Origin: Desulfobacteraceae bacterium
Lineage (GTDB): Bacteria; Desulfobacterota; DSM-4660; Desulfatiglandales; Desulfatiglandaceae
Assembly: GCA_030642205.1 (NCBI GenBank)
Contig: DAOWOF010000003.1
Span: 1 to 36,856 of the forward strand
Direction: 5' to 3'
Length of the DNA: 36,856 nt
The notes beneath the pieces were generated by a model that was not told the DNA's origin, did not search any database, and saw only the letters and a program-made list of their open reading frames with translations. This document shows positions 8,568 to 17,123 of this stretch, one piece after another (the first letter of the stretch is position 1; each line of letters begins with the position of its first letter). The position numbers and the translations under genes are program-made.

Positions 8568-8805
8568 TCAGGGCAGAAATTCGTTTAAAAGGACCTATCA
8601 TCGAAGGAAAGTATGTAAATTTTGTGCGGACAGCAGTCTTGTAATTGATTATAAGGAGGTCAAAACCCTGCTATATTTTACTACTGAAAGGGGCAAAATT
8701 ACCCCCTGCAGGATATCAGGGACTTGCGCCAAGCATCAACGCCGATTGGCCCAAGCTATTAAAAGGGCAAGAAAAATGGCCTTATTACCTTATACCAATG
8801 TCTAA
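8557..8805 (+). CDS. rpsR: 30S ribosomal protein bS18, zinc-binding (C+) form
   Basis: The 82-residue protein has the conserved bS18 core IDYKEVKTLLYFTTERGKI followed by RISGTCAKHQRRLAQAIKRARKMALLPYT. It keeps four cysteines (C20, C23, C51, C57) in a CxxC...CxxxxxC pattern, the zinc-binding C+ form rather than the zinc-free paralogue. It begins inside the end of rpsF with AAGAGG upstream, so it is translationally coupled and part of the same operon. Confidence 0.96.
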   Translation: MAFNQGRNSFKRTYHRRKVCKFCADSSLVIDYKEVKTLLYFTTERGKITPCRISGTCAKHQRRLAQAIKRARKMALLPYTNV

Positions 8806-8877
8806 GAGAAGAAATTACGAAAGGCATGGACAGGTAAGTAATTGAATTTCAAACATTGTGCCTGAGAATAAATTGAT

Positions 8878-9810
8878 ATGTCAAATCTGCTGGGCTGTGT
8901 ATGCTGGGCTATCTTTCTGCTTTTAGCATCCGCATGGACACCTATTTTTGGTCCTTTTTTTAGTTTGCTAACTCCGTTGCCATTTCTATATTATTCGAGC
9001 AAATTTGGTCCTTATCAGGCCATGAAACTGGTTATACTCACCGCTCTTATTATTGCAATCATCGCAAATTTGTTAGGGCAATTACGAATCATTCTTGTTC
9101 TTCTGGAGTTCAGTGCCCTGGGCCTTGTTCTGGCAGAATTTTTCCGGCGAAATATTAGCTTTGGACACACTATTTTAGTGTCTACTATATTTATGCTGCT
9201 GGTAGGTATGGGGGCTCTTTTTTTTGTTGGGCTTAACAGGGATATGAGTATTTCAGAGATGTTAATTCATTATTTTGATAATCATATTCAAGCTACCTTT
9301 AAGACTTACCAGGAGATTGGGATCAATAATGAAAGTGAATTGCAATTAGAATCCTTTAAAAAGAATTTTATAAGTATTATCTCAAAAATTTATCCTTCAC
9401 TGATTATTATTGGAACAGGTTTTACTGTTTGGTTCAATATTGTTATTGCTAAGCCCTTTTTTGGATTAAGGAATCTGGATTATCCGGATTTTGGGCCTTT
9501 AGATCGTTGGAAAGCCCAGGATACACTGGTTTGGGGGGTTATTGCCTCTGGTGTTGTTTTATTTTTATCATCAGGATATTTTAGCTTTATAGCTATCAAT
9601 GCCTTGATAGTAATGATGGTTATATATCTATTTCATGGGATATCTATTGTTTTATTTTATCTGAATAAATACCATATACCATCATGGGTTAGAATTGGAG
9701 TTTATTTGTTAATTATCATTCAACACTTCTTTTTAGCAATTTTAGCCCTTATGGGGCTCTTTGACCAGTGGATGGATTTCAGGAAAATACATAAAAAAAC
9801 AGATAGCTGA
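8878..9810 (+). CDS. DUF2232 (YybS-like) integral membrane protein
   Basis: A 310-residue very hydrophobic protein with about eight predicted transmembrane segments: roughly 7-24, 28-43, 48-68, 73-90, 96-118, 168-190, 218-255 and 270-295. Length and position between rpsR and rplI match the DUF2232/YybS family, which in Firmicutes and delta-proteobacteria is encoded in exactly this ribosomal operon. Its function is unknown; the N-terminal half resembles small-molecule transporter S-components in topology (weak inference). The ATG at 8878 has only a weak ribosome site (GAGAA, about 10 nt upstream). It is 72 nt after rpsR. Confidence 0.82.
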   Translation: MSNLLGCVCWAIFLLLASAWTPIFGPFFSLLTPLPFLYYSSKFGPYQAMKLVILTALIIAIIANLLGQLRIILVLLEFSALGLVLAEFFRRNISFGHTILVSTIFMLLVGMGALFFVGLNRDMSISEMLIHYFDNHIQATFKTYQEIGINNESELQLESFKKNFISIISKIYPSLIIIGTGFTVWFNIVIAKPFFGLRNLDYPDFGPLDRWKAQDTLVWGVIASGVVLFLSSGYFSFIAINALIVMMVIYLFHGISIVLFYLNKYHIPSWVRIGVYLLIIIQHFFLAILALMGLFDQWMDFRKIHKKTDS

Positions 9811-9983
9811 TTTTGAAATGTTTAGAATCAATTTCAAAAATATGCAATTTTGGCCAGGATCAAGGTATTGTGCCATTGATGTTCAGAGCCAGCAAAGAAA
9901 AGCGTCATTTGGGCCTTTTGAGATATAATAAGGCATAATATTAAAAGAATTTAAAAAACCCTCTTAATGGGAGGAACTGTAAT

Positions 9984-10439
9984 ATGGAAATTATTTTATC
10001 TAAGGATGTTGACGAGCTTGGATTCGAAGGGGATATTGTTGATGTTGCCAAAGGCTATGCCAGAAATTACTTAATCCCCAAAGGATTTGCTCTTTTATTA
10101 AACAAACAGAACCTTAAATTGATAGAATCAAAAAGGAAAAAGATTGAACTCAGAAAAATAACTATCAAAGAGGATGCAGAAAAGCTCCAAAAAGAATTTG
10201 GTGAAGTGGAGATAAAATTTATTCATAAAGCAGGGGGGGAAGGAAAGCTCTATGGATCAGTTACCAGTATGGAAATTGCTTCTCAGCTTGCAGATAAAGG
10301 GTTTGTGATTGAAAAAAGAAAAATTATCATGGAAAAGCCGATCAAGACTACAGGCGAATTCAAGGTCTCAATAAAACTCCATCCAGAAATTCTTGCTTCA
10401 ATAAAGGTTATTGTAGTCCCAGAAGAAGAAATTGATTAA
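9984..10439 (+). CDS. rplI: 50S ribosomal protein bL9
   Basis: Large-subunit protein with two rRNA-binding domains joined by a long helix. The 151-aa sequence starts MEIILSKDVDELGFEGDIVD and has VAKGYARNYLIPKGFAL, the standard bL9 signature, then the charged connecting helix (about 50-75) and the C-terminal domain with GEGKLYGSVTSMEIA. A strong ribosome site GGGAGGA precedes the ATG. It sits 173 nt after the DUF2232 gene and 54 nt before dnaB. Confidence 0.97.
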   Translation: MEIILSKDVDELGFEGDIVDVAKGYARNYLIPKGFALLLNKQNLKLIESKRKKIELRKITIKEDAEKLQKEFGEVEIKFIHKAGGEGKLYGSVTSMEIASQLADKGFVIEKRKIIMEKPIKTTGEFKVSIKLHPEILASIKVIVVPEEEID

Positions 10440-10493
10440 AAATTAAAATGATTTTAAGATAATATCTGGAGTAAAGCTGTAAATTAATAAAAA

Positions 10494-11861
10494 ATGGATC
10501 GCCTGAAAGAGATAATAAGCCCCAATAATATTAATGTTCCACCCCATAATATAGAAGCCGAGAAAGCTATTTTAGGGGGCATTTTGATTAATAACGATGC
10601 TATTAATCAGACAATGGACATTCTTTCCCCTGATGATTTTTACAAAGAAAGCCATTCGCATCTGTTTGAGGGGATGATTATGCTATATAACGAGAATGAG
10701 CCAATTGACTTGATTACTGTTACACAGATACTTGCTACGAAGAACACCCTGGATAAAAGTGGGGGCAATGATTATATTATTTCTTTAATAGAGTCGGTTA
10801 CTACATCAGCCGGAATTATTTTCCATGCAAAAATAGTGAAGGATCTTTCCATAAGAAGAAGACTGATAAACAAGTGTGCTGTTATTTCAGAATCATGTTT
10901 TCAGAATATGGGAAACACAGAGTTGCTCCTGGAACAGGCTGAACAGTCAATTTACGATCTTGCTGAAGACCAAATAAACCAAGGTTTTGAAAGCCTGAAC
11001 AATGTAATTGTTTCAAGTTTCAAGAAACTTGAGAGCATCTCTGATGCTGATGGAGATGTTACAGGCGTTCCAACTGGTTTTAAAGATTTTGACCGATTAA
11101 CAGCCGGTATGCAGCCATCTGATCTAATAATTATTGCTGGGCGACCCAGTATGGGCAAAACTGCTTTTGCCTTAAATATTACTTATAATGCGGCAAAAAA
11201 GATGCAGAAGGGGGTTGCTGTTTTTTCTTTGGAAATGTCCATGCAGCAATTAGGCATCAGATTGCTGGGCGCTAATTCCGGCATAGATGCCACTAGACTG
11301 AGGACAGGGCGTTTGGGCAACAACGACTGGGGAAGGTTAAGCGCCTCTGCAAGCGAATTGTCTGAATTGCCCATCTTTATTGACGATAGTTCGGGACTTA
11401 GCGTTCTTGAAATGAAGGCCAAATGCAGAAGACTGAAAAAAAGCAATGACCTTGCATTAATCGTTATTGATTATATGCAATTGATTCAAAGTCGATATTC
11501 AGTTGAATCCAGACAGCTTGAGATGTCAGAAATTTCACGAATGTTAAAGGCTTTGGCCAAAGATCTTGATGTGCCTGTGATAGCCCTTTCCCAATTAAAC
11601 CGAAAAGTAGAGGATCGTCCCAATAATAAACCTCAACTATCAGACCTGAGAGAAAGCGGCGCTATAGAGCAGGATGCAGATGTAATTGTCTTTATTTATA
11701 AAGATAAATCTTCTATTATATCAGGAGATGTTGCCTATGAAAATATAATCAACATAGATATAGCCAAACAGAGGAACGGTCCAACTGGTACATTTAAGTT
11801 GACATTTCAAAAAGAGATCACACGTTTTAGGGATTATATAGAAGCAATTCCTTCCATGTAG
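10494..11861 (+). CDS. dnaB: replicative DNA helicase DnaB
   Basis: Hexameric 5'-3' helicase at the replication fork. The 455-aa protein has the N-terminal DnaB domain (about 13-115, starting PPHNIEAEKAILGGIL), a linker, and a RecA-like ATPase: Walker A GRPSMGKTAF with K222, VFSLEMSMQQL, Walker B LIVIDYMQLI and the DLRESGAIEQDADVI motif. No intein or insertion is visible and the length is usual. It is the last gene of the rpsF-rpsR-rplI-dnaB cluster, an order widely conserved in bacteria. The local ribosome site is poor (GGAG about 23 nt upstream). Confidence 0.97.
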   Translation: MDRLKEIISPNNINVPPHNIEAEKAILGGILINNDAINQTMDILSPDDFYKESHSHLFEGMIMLYNENEPIDLITVTQILATKNTLDKSGGNDYIISLIESVTTSAGIIFHAKIVKDLSIRRRLINKCAVISESCFQNMGNTELLLEQAEQSIYDLAEDQINQGFESLNNVIVSSFKKLESISDADGDVTGVPTGFKDFDRLTAGMQPSDLIIIAGRPSMGKTAFALNITYNAAKKMQKGVAVFSLEMSMQQLGIRLLGANSGIDATRLRTGRLGNNDWGRLSASASELSELPIFIDDSSGLSVLEMKAKCRRLKKSNDLALIVIDYMQLIQSRYSVESRQLEMSEISRMLKALAKDLDVPVIALSQLNRKVEDRPNNKPQLSDLRESGAIEQDADVIVFIYKDKSSIISGDVAYENIINIDIAKQRNGPTGTFKLTFQKEITRFRDYIEAIPSM

Positions 11862-11963
11862 CCAGGCTTTAATTTAAAGCGGGTTATTCTTAAAATTACC
11901 AACCATATTTAGCTATTGCCAAAACCTGAATTTACACTGCTTTAATTATATAAGGGGTAAAAC

Positions 11964-13637
11964 ATCGAAAAGGTTTATGGAAAAATTAGCGGACTTAAGG
12001 CCAGCCAATTAAAAAGACTTCGAAAATTATACCTGCGCACAATATCACCCAATGAGATTATTTCTAATGAACTTGCACGTCAGATAGTTTCTATATCCTA
12101 TGAAATCAAAAGACAAATTGCTCTTACCATAACTCGCAAAGGCAAAATAGCACATGTAATTGTGGGAGATAATAAACAGATTCTGATCCCTGACCTAAGT
12201 TCATATCGTTCAGGGAACAGCCGCTTAAAAGGTCTGCGTTGTATCCATACCCATCTTAATCATGAATCACTTTCTGAAGAAGATCTAAGTGATCTAATCT
12301 TGCTTAGCCTCGATCTGATAATGAGTATTGAAGTTAAAAAGGATGGTATTCCAGGTGTCCTGTATTATGCTAATATCCTGCCAAATAATAAGGCCGGTAA
12401 AGGGTGGGTAATCAATAAAGTCCCGGATACAGGATATTTAAAGGTTGATTTTTTGGCAATGATTCAGGCCATGGAAGATGAACTGTCCAAGGCTAATATG
12501 GGCCTTGCGATAAAAAAAACTGAGCTGGCGATCCTGGTTGGAGTAACCACAGGTCCTCGATGGAAAGAGGAGGAACGGCTGGTTGAACTTGAGAAACTGG
12601 CTATCTCTGATAATATTGAAGTCATTGGAAGAATAGTACAGCGGGTTAAAAAAGTGGATAACCGTTATATGATCCATAAAGGTAAATTACGGGAATTGGT
12701 CATCAAATGCCTGCAAACCGGATCTAATATTCTGATATTCAATAATGAATTGACCCCTACTCAGATAAAAAGCCTTTGTGAATTTACTGAGTTAAAGATT
12801 ATTGACCGTAGTCAACTGATTCTTGATATATTTGCCATGCGGGCCATAACCAGAGAGGGTAAAATTCAGGTAGAATTAGCCCAACTCAAATATTTGTTGC
12901 CCAGGTTGGCTACTAAAAATACCTCTATGTCCAGGCTCACTGGAGGAATTGGCGGCAGAGGGCCTGGGGAAACAAAACTGGAAATTAATAGACGCCGGGT
13001 GCGTGATAGAATTACCAGGCTTAACCGGGAGCTAAACCAAATCAAGGTTCAGAGACATGACCGTAGACGGCTAAGACGACAGAGACAATTACCTGTTATT
13101 TCCATAATAGGTTACACAAATGCAGGGAAATCAACCCTGTTAAATACTCTTACCAATAGTAAGACAGGGGTTAAAGATCGTTTTTTTGAGACACTGGATC
13201 CTAGTAGCAGACGACTTCGTTTTCCAAGGGAAAGAGAAGTTATTATTACAGATACAGTCGGCTTTATCAGGGATCTTCCTCAAGGTTTGATGGATGCATT
13301 TGCAGCAACTCTGGAAGAATTAAATGATGCTGATCTCCTGTTGCATATTGTTGATGCCAGCAATCCACACATGGAAGAACAGATAGGTATAGTAGAAGAT
13401 ATTTTAATTAAGCTTGATTTGAATAGAACTCCAACTCTTTTGGTATTAAACAAGATCGATCGTTTAGATCCTGCAGAGGCCGATATCCTGGCCGAGAAGA
13501 TGGACGGGGTTGGTATTTCAGCCTTAGACCCTGCAAGTTTAGAGAAATTAATGATAAGGATAGAAGCCTTTATCTGGCCCAATTTTCTTATTAAAAAAAG
13601 AGAAGGACTCATAAAGAGTCCCTTTTTTAACAGTTAA
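11964..13637 (+). CDS. hflX: ribosome-associated GTPase HflX, probable non-canonical ATC start
   Basis: HflX is a ribosome-splitting GTPase used under stress. The canonical part has the HflX domain (ELTPTQIKSLCEF, ETKLEINRRRVRDRI), the P-loop GYTNAGKST, DTVGFI and NKID. The first ATG/GTG/TTG in frame is a GTG at 12162, but the frame is open back to a TAA at 11958-11960. The upstream 66 codons encode the expected N-terminal extension of this HflX subfamily (VYGKISGLKASQLKRL ... ISNELARQIVSISYEIKRQI). No ATG, GTG or TTG exists in that stretch. The only initiator-like codon with a ribosome site is ATC at 11964, preceded by AAGGGG and a 6-nt spacer. Either an ATC start or a sequencing error/mutation of the start codon explains this. 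A terminator hairpin overlaps the 3' end. Confidence 0.85.
   Translation: MEKVYGKISGLKASQLKRLRKLYLRTISPNEIISNELARQIVSISYEIKRQIALTITRKGKIAHVIVGDNKQILIPDLSSYRSGNSRLKGLRCIHTHLNHESLSEEDLSDLILLSLDLIMSIEVKKDGIPGVLYYANILPNNKAGKGWVINKVPDTGYLKVDFLAMIQAMEDELSKANMGLAIKKTELAILVGVTTGPRWKEEERLVELEKLAISDNIEVIGRIVQRVKKVDNRYMIHKGKLRELVIKCLQTGSNILIFNNELTPTQIKSLCEFTELKIIDRSQLILDIFAMRAITREGKIQVELAQLKYLLPRLATKNTSMSRLTGGIGGRGPGETKLEINRRRVRDRITRLNRELNQIKVQRHDRRRLRRQRQLPVISIIGYTNAGKSTLLNTLTNSKTGVKDRFFETLDPSSRRLRFPREREVIITDTVGFIRDLPQGLMDAFAATLEELNDADLLLHIVDASNPHMEEQIGIVEDILIKLDLNRTPTLLVLNKIDRLDPAEADILAEKMDGVGISALDPASLEKLMIRIEAFIWPNFLIKKREGLIKSPFFNS
13605..13628 (+). terminator. rho-independent terminator overlapping the end of hflX
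   Basis: A perfect 6-bp stem GGACTC/GAGTCC with loop ATAAA, followed by CC and six T. It lies inside the last codons of hflX (stop at 13635-13637), so the transcript would end within or just after the coding region. Confidence 0.7.
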
Positions 13638-13726
13638 GGGGCGAGTAAGCCAAAGGCCTGGGATGGAGGGTTGAACCATCTAAATGACGGTGATGACTTT
13701 TTATCTGGTTACCGAAATTGGATAGT

Positions 13727-13759
13727 AAAAAAGTGTAGATTAACCTAAGTCAGGTTAAT
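13727..13759 (-). terminator. rho-independent terminator of tRNA-Arg
   Basis: Inverted repeat ATTAACCT/AGGTTAAT (13739-13746 and 13752-13759, 5-nt loop), followed on the minus strand by a short spacer and six T (complement of 13727-13732). It starts directly at the CCA end of the tRNA gene. Confidence 0.6.
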
Positions 13760-13835
13760 GGCGCGCCCGGAGGGATTCGAACCCCCGGCCTGCGGATTAG
13801 AAGTCCGCTGCTCTATCCAGCTGAGCTACAGGCGC
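13759..13835 (-). tRNA. tRNA-Arg (anticodon TCT)
   Basis: A 77-nt cloverleaf on the minus strand. The acceptor stem GCGCCTG pairs with CGGGCGC (one G-T); the D-arm is GCTC...GAGC, the anticodon arm GCGGA-CTTCTAA-TCCGC with anticodon TCT, and the T-arm contains TTCGAAT. Discriminator G and an encoded CCA follow. It reads AGA/AGG arginine codons. Confidence 0.97.
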
Positions 13836-13851
13836 ATAGAGAATTACGAGT

Positions 13852-13880
13852 ATAATAAAGTCTTCCTTTGACCTCTTCAA
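13852..13880 (-). promoter_or_regulatory. promoter of tRNA-Arg
   Basis: On the minus strand, -35 TTGAAG (13875-13880), a 17-nt spacer and -10 TATTAT (13852-13857). The -10 ends 16 nt before the mature tRNA 5' end, a typical distance. Confidence 0.6.
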
Positions 13881-13925
13881 GTAATCTTTATCCGATCCTC
13901 AATCTGAGCGCCAAATGCAACTCTA

Positions 13926-14008
13926 ATCTGATTAAACCATGAAAAACTTACCTGACAGGTCGTAAAGAAAGAACCTGCTAAATGTACAGCTTCAAAGTTT
14001 AATCAGAT
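13926..14008. repeat. 12-bp perfect inverted repeat with 59-nt spacer
   Basis: ATCTGATTAAAC at 13926-13937 is matched by its exact complement GTTTAATCAGAT at 13997-14008. It lies in the gap between the tRNA promoter and the end of the 14075-15472 gene. Role unknown; it might be a spaced operator, a decayed mobile-element end or a structured RNA. Confidence 0.5.
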
Positions 14009-14074
14009 CAGTGTCATGTGTCTGAAATCAGCATCCTTGAAATAACTGAATAGATATAAAAATAATACCATTGT

Positions 14075-15472
14075 TTAGGCATTCATACAACCATGATTTA
14101 CATTATTTGAAATCGCTTTAAGGTGAATAGCGTTGGTATTCATTAGATCATCATAGCCGCTAAGAGCTTCTTCCAGGAGATCGTTTGTATTCTGTTCCAG
14201 CTGATTCATTATCTGTGCCAGTATAGTAAGGTGCATTAGTCTTTTCTTGGCTTTTTCCTGATTTGGTAAATTGAGAGAAGGGTCACCGAGAACCTGGTTA
14301 ATACGCTTAAGGAGCGTAAAATCAATTTTATCCGTATCAGTATAAATAATATCTGTCCACTCTTGTTTTAAGGATTCAGAAATATTATCATAACTTGCCA
14401 AAATATCAGGATCTTCCCCCAGATAAATGGATTTTTTCAATTGTTCAAGGCCCTGATAAATTTCTTCCTTTTGCTTCACGTTCAGTGATCTATCGAAAAT
14501 TAAAGATTCCCATCTGTTCTCTATCTGCATTCTGATCCAATTTTTAGCCCGTTTAGGTGGAAGGTAGAGGCCTAAGAACATCTTTTGTTTGCGCAACAGA
14601 TCTTTGGCCGATTGATCAGAAGGAGGGGCAATTGTGCTAAGTATTTCATTTAAGGTATCAATAGCATCATGTCTCACTTCTTTCTGGCCAGATCGCTCAA
14701 GAAGAAGATCCTCCCATTGTTTCCGCAGCTCTAAAAGTTCTAGTTTTATCATAGAAAAAACAATACCTGATTTACTAATGGCATTTCGTAGTGTATCAGC
14801 CAGGATATTATAAGAATGCAGTCTATCTTTGGCCAAGCGCTGTGTTTCCTCTATGGATTGGTATCTTAGATGTAAAGAAAATAATTCTGTGCTCAGGGCA
14901 TTGGAGAGATTTTTGATTATCCTTATATCAGAACTGCCAATTTTGATAGTATTTGGTAAAAAATGAATCTTAATGATGGCAACAGTCACATAGTCCCTTC
15001 CATTACAGATAGTTTCATCCAAGGAATTTTTAGGATATTTGAGCGTCTTTCCATTATTGATAAAGAGTTCTTCCTTGCGCAATAATACCGGTTGCATATG
15101 GTAGCAATCTTCAAGACCCTGCCTGCAATTAGGTCCCCCTTGAATGTTATCTTTGGAGCATCCCTCGCTTGTCCAACTCATTTGTTTTTCTACGCACCAG
15201 CTAATGGCCTCATAATCAGGTTTTTTTGCATTGCTATATTCTATCCAAGGCTTGCCTGGAGGCCTGAAATCTGGTTGCTCAGGCAATTTCCAATTAATAT
15301 ATTTCCGATCTTTATCTATAATTCCGGAAGTAATGCGGCTGGCATATAGGTCTGGGGGATTACCAATACGGAAGACTGTTCCTCGGTATGCATTAGGAAG
15401 ACAAAATAAAGTGGTCTCAATAATCTCCTTGCATGCCTTTTCCAATAATATTTCATCAATCTTAATTATCAA
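14075..15472 (-). CDS. unrecognised sensor-like protein with a cysteine cluster and long helical C-terminus
   Basis: Not recognised. The 465-aa protein starts at a TTG (15472) with GAGGAA 8 nt upstream. The N-terminal part (about 10-195) has a GAF/PAS-like alternation of strands and helices and holds a Cys cluster C93, C105, C116, C123 (plus C14, C24, C156) in a segment with SWCVEK, GCSKD, NCRQGLEDCYHM, suggesting a metal, Fe-S or redox site (inference). A charged signalling-type helix follows (about 185-225, IRIIKNLSNAL...SIEETQRLAKDRL), then LHSYNILADTLRNAISKSG, vaguely like a dimerisation helix, but no kinase ATPase motifs (N, G1, G2) follow. The rest (250-465) is almost entirely helical and charged. 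No transmembrane segment or signal peptide. It stands alone between a tRNA and a sirtuin gene. Confidence 0.6.
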   Translation of the reverse strand: MIIKIDEILLEKACKEIIETTLFCLPNAYRGTVFRIGNPPDLYASRITSGIIDKDRKYINWKLPEQPDFRPPGKPWIEYSNAKKPDYEAISWCVEKQMSWTSEGCSKDNIQGGPNCRQGLEDCYHMQPVLLRKEELFINNGKTLKYPKNSLDETICNGRDYVTVAIIKIHFLPNTIKIGSSDIRIIKNLSNALSTELFSLHLRYQSIEETQRLAKDRLHSYNILADTLRNAISKSGIVFSMIKLELLELRKQWEDLLLERSGQKEVRHDAIDTLNEILSTIAPPSDQSAKDLLRKQKMFLGLYLPPKRAKNWIRMQIENRWESLIFDRSLNVKQKEEIYQGLEQLKKSIYLGEDPDILASYDNISESLKQEWTDIIYTDTDKIDFTLLKRINQVLGDPSLNLPNQEKAKKRLMHLTILAQIMNQLEQNTNDLLEEALSGYDDLMNTNAIHLKAISNNVNHGCMNA

Positions 15473-15838
15473 AACTTTGCTTCCTCTATAATATGATTTA
15501 TAGCCCTTAAATTAGGTATCTGAGACCTTTTTGAAAACGCCCCATTTTGTCCAATTTCAGGCGCCAGTCTCAAGTGTTAAGATTATATTATATTCCTTTA
15601 TATTATTGCTTGGTGATAGTCCATATTTATTAGGGTTTTGTCAATAATAATATTTTAGTGAAAAAATGAAGTAACTGCTCATGATAATTAAATTTCTTTT
15701 AATTACGGAAGGTTATGGTCTTTACGAAAAGAGCAGCCTCTGACATTCACTAAACCTTCCAACGAACTTAATTTTCAGGTTCGTTGTTCATAGGATGCCG
15801 CTTGCGGCATAAATCAGCTTTTTACGAATACATCAATT
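15473..15838. other. 366-nt intergenic region with hairpins and a repeat fragment
   Basis: Holds a fragment of the dispersed repeat (15552-15597: CAATTTCAGGCGCCAGTCTC and onward, matching the copy at 26837) and two hairpins: AACGAAC/GTTCGTT near 15760-15790 and TGCCGC-TT-GCGGCA near 15795-15810. The hairpins lie downstream of the sirtuin gene and could end its transcript, but no T-run follows. No gene seen. Confidence 0.5.
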
Positions 15839-16591
15839 TCAGATAATTTTATTACCCTTATTTTTAATTAGATTTACAAGGGCAGATATGATTTTACTTG
15901 CACTTCCCTGCAAGAATAGATCGCTTATCCCATCGCTTAAATGGGTCCGTTCCATATTAATCTCAATTATTTTTGCATTATTTCGTTTAGCGATGTCTGG
16001 AATAAGATTGGCAGGTGATACAAGGGCAGATGTACCCACGACCATTAAGCACTGAGCTGAAGAAGCTAATTCAAGAGACCGATTCATGGCTAATGCCGGA
16101 ATCATTTCCCCAAAAAAAACAACATCTGGCTTTAAAACTTGCTGACACTCACAAACTGGAGGAAAAGAACCTCGTTTTTCTTCTGCAGAATAGCTTTTAC
16201 CACACCAGAGGCAAGAGAGGGTGCGGGAATTGCCATGGTATTCAATGACATGACTGGATCCTCCGGCCTGATGAAGATTATCCACATTCTGTGTAATAAT
16301 GCATTCCAGAAAGCCCATTTTTTCTAAGTCACCCATTCCTATATGGGCTGCATTTGGTTTGGCACCCGATACAATTTTGTCCATTGCATGAAGCATTTCC
16401 CATACTTTTAATGGGTCGGCCTTAAAGGCGCTGATAGTAGCAAATTCAGATGGATTATATTTTGACCATAGGCCTCCACTGCTCCTGAAATCAGGAATAC
16501 CGGATTCAGTAGATACGCCTGCTCCTGTCAGGGCTATAGTCATTTTTGAATTAGAGACTATATTAGCAGCCTGCTTCAGTAATTCATCCAT
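15839..16591 (-). CDS. cobB: NAD-dependent protein deacylase (sirtuin, CobB family)
   Basis: Sirtuins remove acyl groups from lysines using NAD. The 250-aa protein has the NAD-binding signature GAGVSTESGIPDFRS (23-37), TQNVDNLHQAG (100-110), catalytic histidine H119 (EYHGN), a zinc module C127/C130 with C147/C149 (the second pair is CxC), and PDVVFFGE plus a GTSALVSPA motif. Length is standard. The start ATG at 16591 yields the usual N-terminus with AANIVSNSKMTIALTGAG. Probable role is regulation of acetylated metabolic enzymes such as acetyl-CoA synthetase (family knowledge). It stands alone; its 5' side faces a gap with a decayed coding fragment and a MITE-like repeat. Confidence 0.93.
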   Translation of the reverse strand: MDELLKQAANIVSNSKMTIALTGAGVSTESGIPDFRSSGGLWSKYNPSEFATISAFKADPLKVWEMLHAMDKIVSGAKPNAAHIGMGDLEKMGFLECIITQNVDNLHQAGGSSHVIEYHGNSRTLSCLWCGKSYSAEEKRGSFPPVCECQQVLKPDVVFFGEMIPALAMNRSLELASSAQCLMVVGTSALVSPANLIPDIAKRNNAKIIEINMERTHLSDGISDLFLQGSASKIISALVNLIKNKGNKII

Positions 16592-17123
16592 AATGGTAGT
16601 CCCTCTAATATAGTCTCTGGAAAATTATCAGATCAATGGTCATGGCTTTATTTTGAAAACCCATTTGATTCTTTTTACCTTTAACAAGATGCTTGTTGAA
16701 CAGCACTTTGCCGGTCATCGAGTGATAGCTGGTGATTGCAGGTATATTTCCAAAAGCAAGAAAAAGGCTCCTCATCTATCCTGACGATGAAGTGATGGGA
16801 TATTTAGCCATAGTTAGTGTCTGAAGGGAAACTATAATTTTTTCGAAGTCTGCACTTATCTGTCAAGGACAAAGACAAAAATTTTAACCGCAGGAATACA
16901 TTTAGGTATTTTGAGGGTTGAAATTTTTATCTGACGCATAGACTGGATAGATAAATGCAGAGTTCGAAAAGACAGTTTTCATTCGGGCACTATAGATATC
17001 CCCATTTGAACTGATACTCTTTTTACCTATATATTATTAGAGATGGTATCAAGTCATGTGAGGAGGACTATAGTTAATAGTAGATCCATTTCAGCTTGAG
17101 TTTCTGTTTCTGGAGAATTACAG
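16592..17123. other. 532-nt intergenic region with MITE-like copy and coding remnant
   Basis: Contains the longest copy of the dispersed repeat (16815-16992). Just before it, on the plus strand at about 16721-16816, is a short reading frame ending LLIYPDDEVMGYLAIVSV. Its PDDEVMGYLA resembles the FPSDELTGYVA block of the FkbM-type pseudogene at 20260. The frame runs into the repeat, which suggests insertion next to or into a decaying gene. Confidence 0.4.
16815..16992. repeat. MITE-like dispersed repeat, copy A (178 bp)
   Basis: Ends are TAGTGTCTGAAGGGAAACT and the complement of TAGTGCCCGAATGAAAACT. The imperfect terminal inverted repeats extend about 45 bp through TTTTCGAAGTCTGCACTTAT. The centre has AAAATTTTAACC...GGTTGAAATTTT, itself an inverted repeat, around GCAGGAATACATTTAGG. 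TA at both outer edges fits a TA target duplication. Same family as 25035, 26837 and 33418. Confidence 0.75.

Noticed and set aside
8645..8845. Plus-strand reading frame overlapping rpsR
   Set aside because: Shadow of rpsR in another frame.
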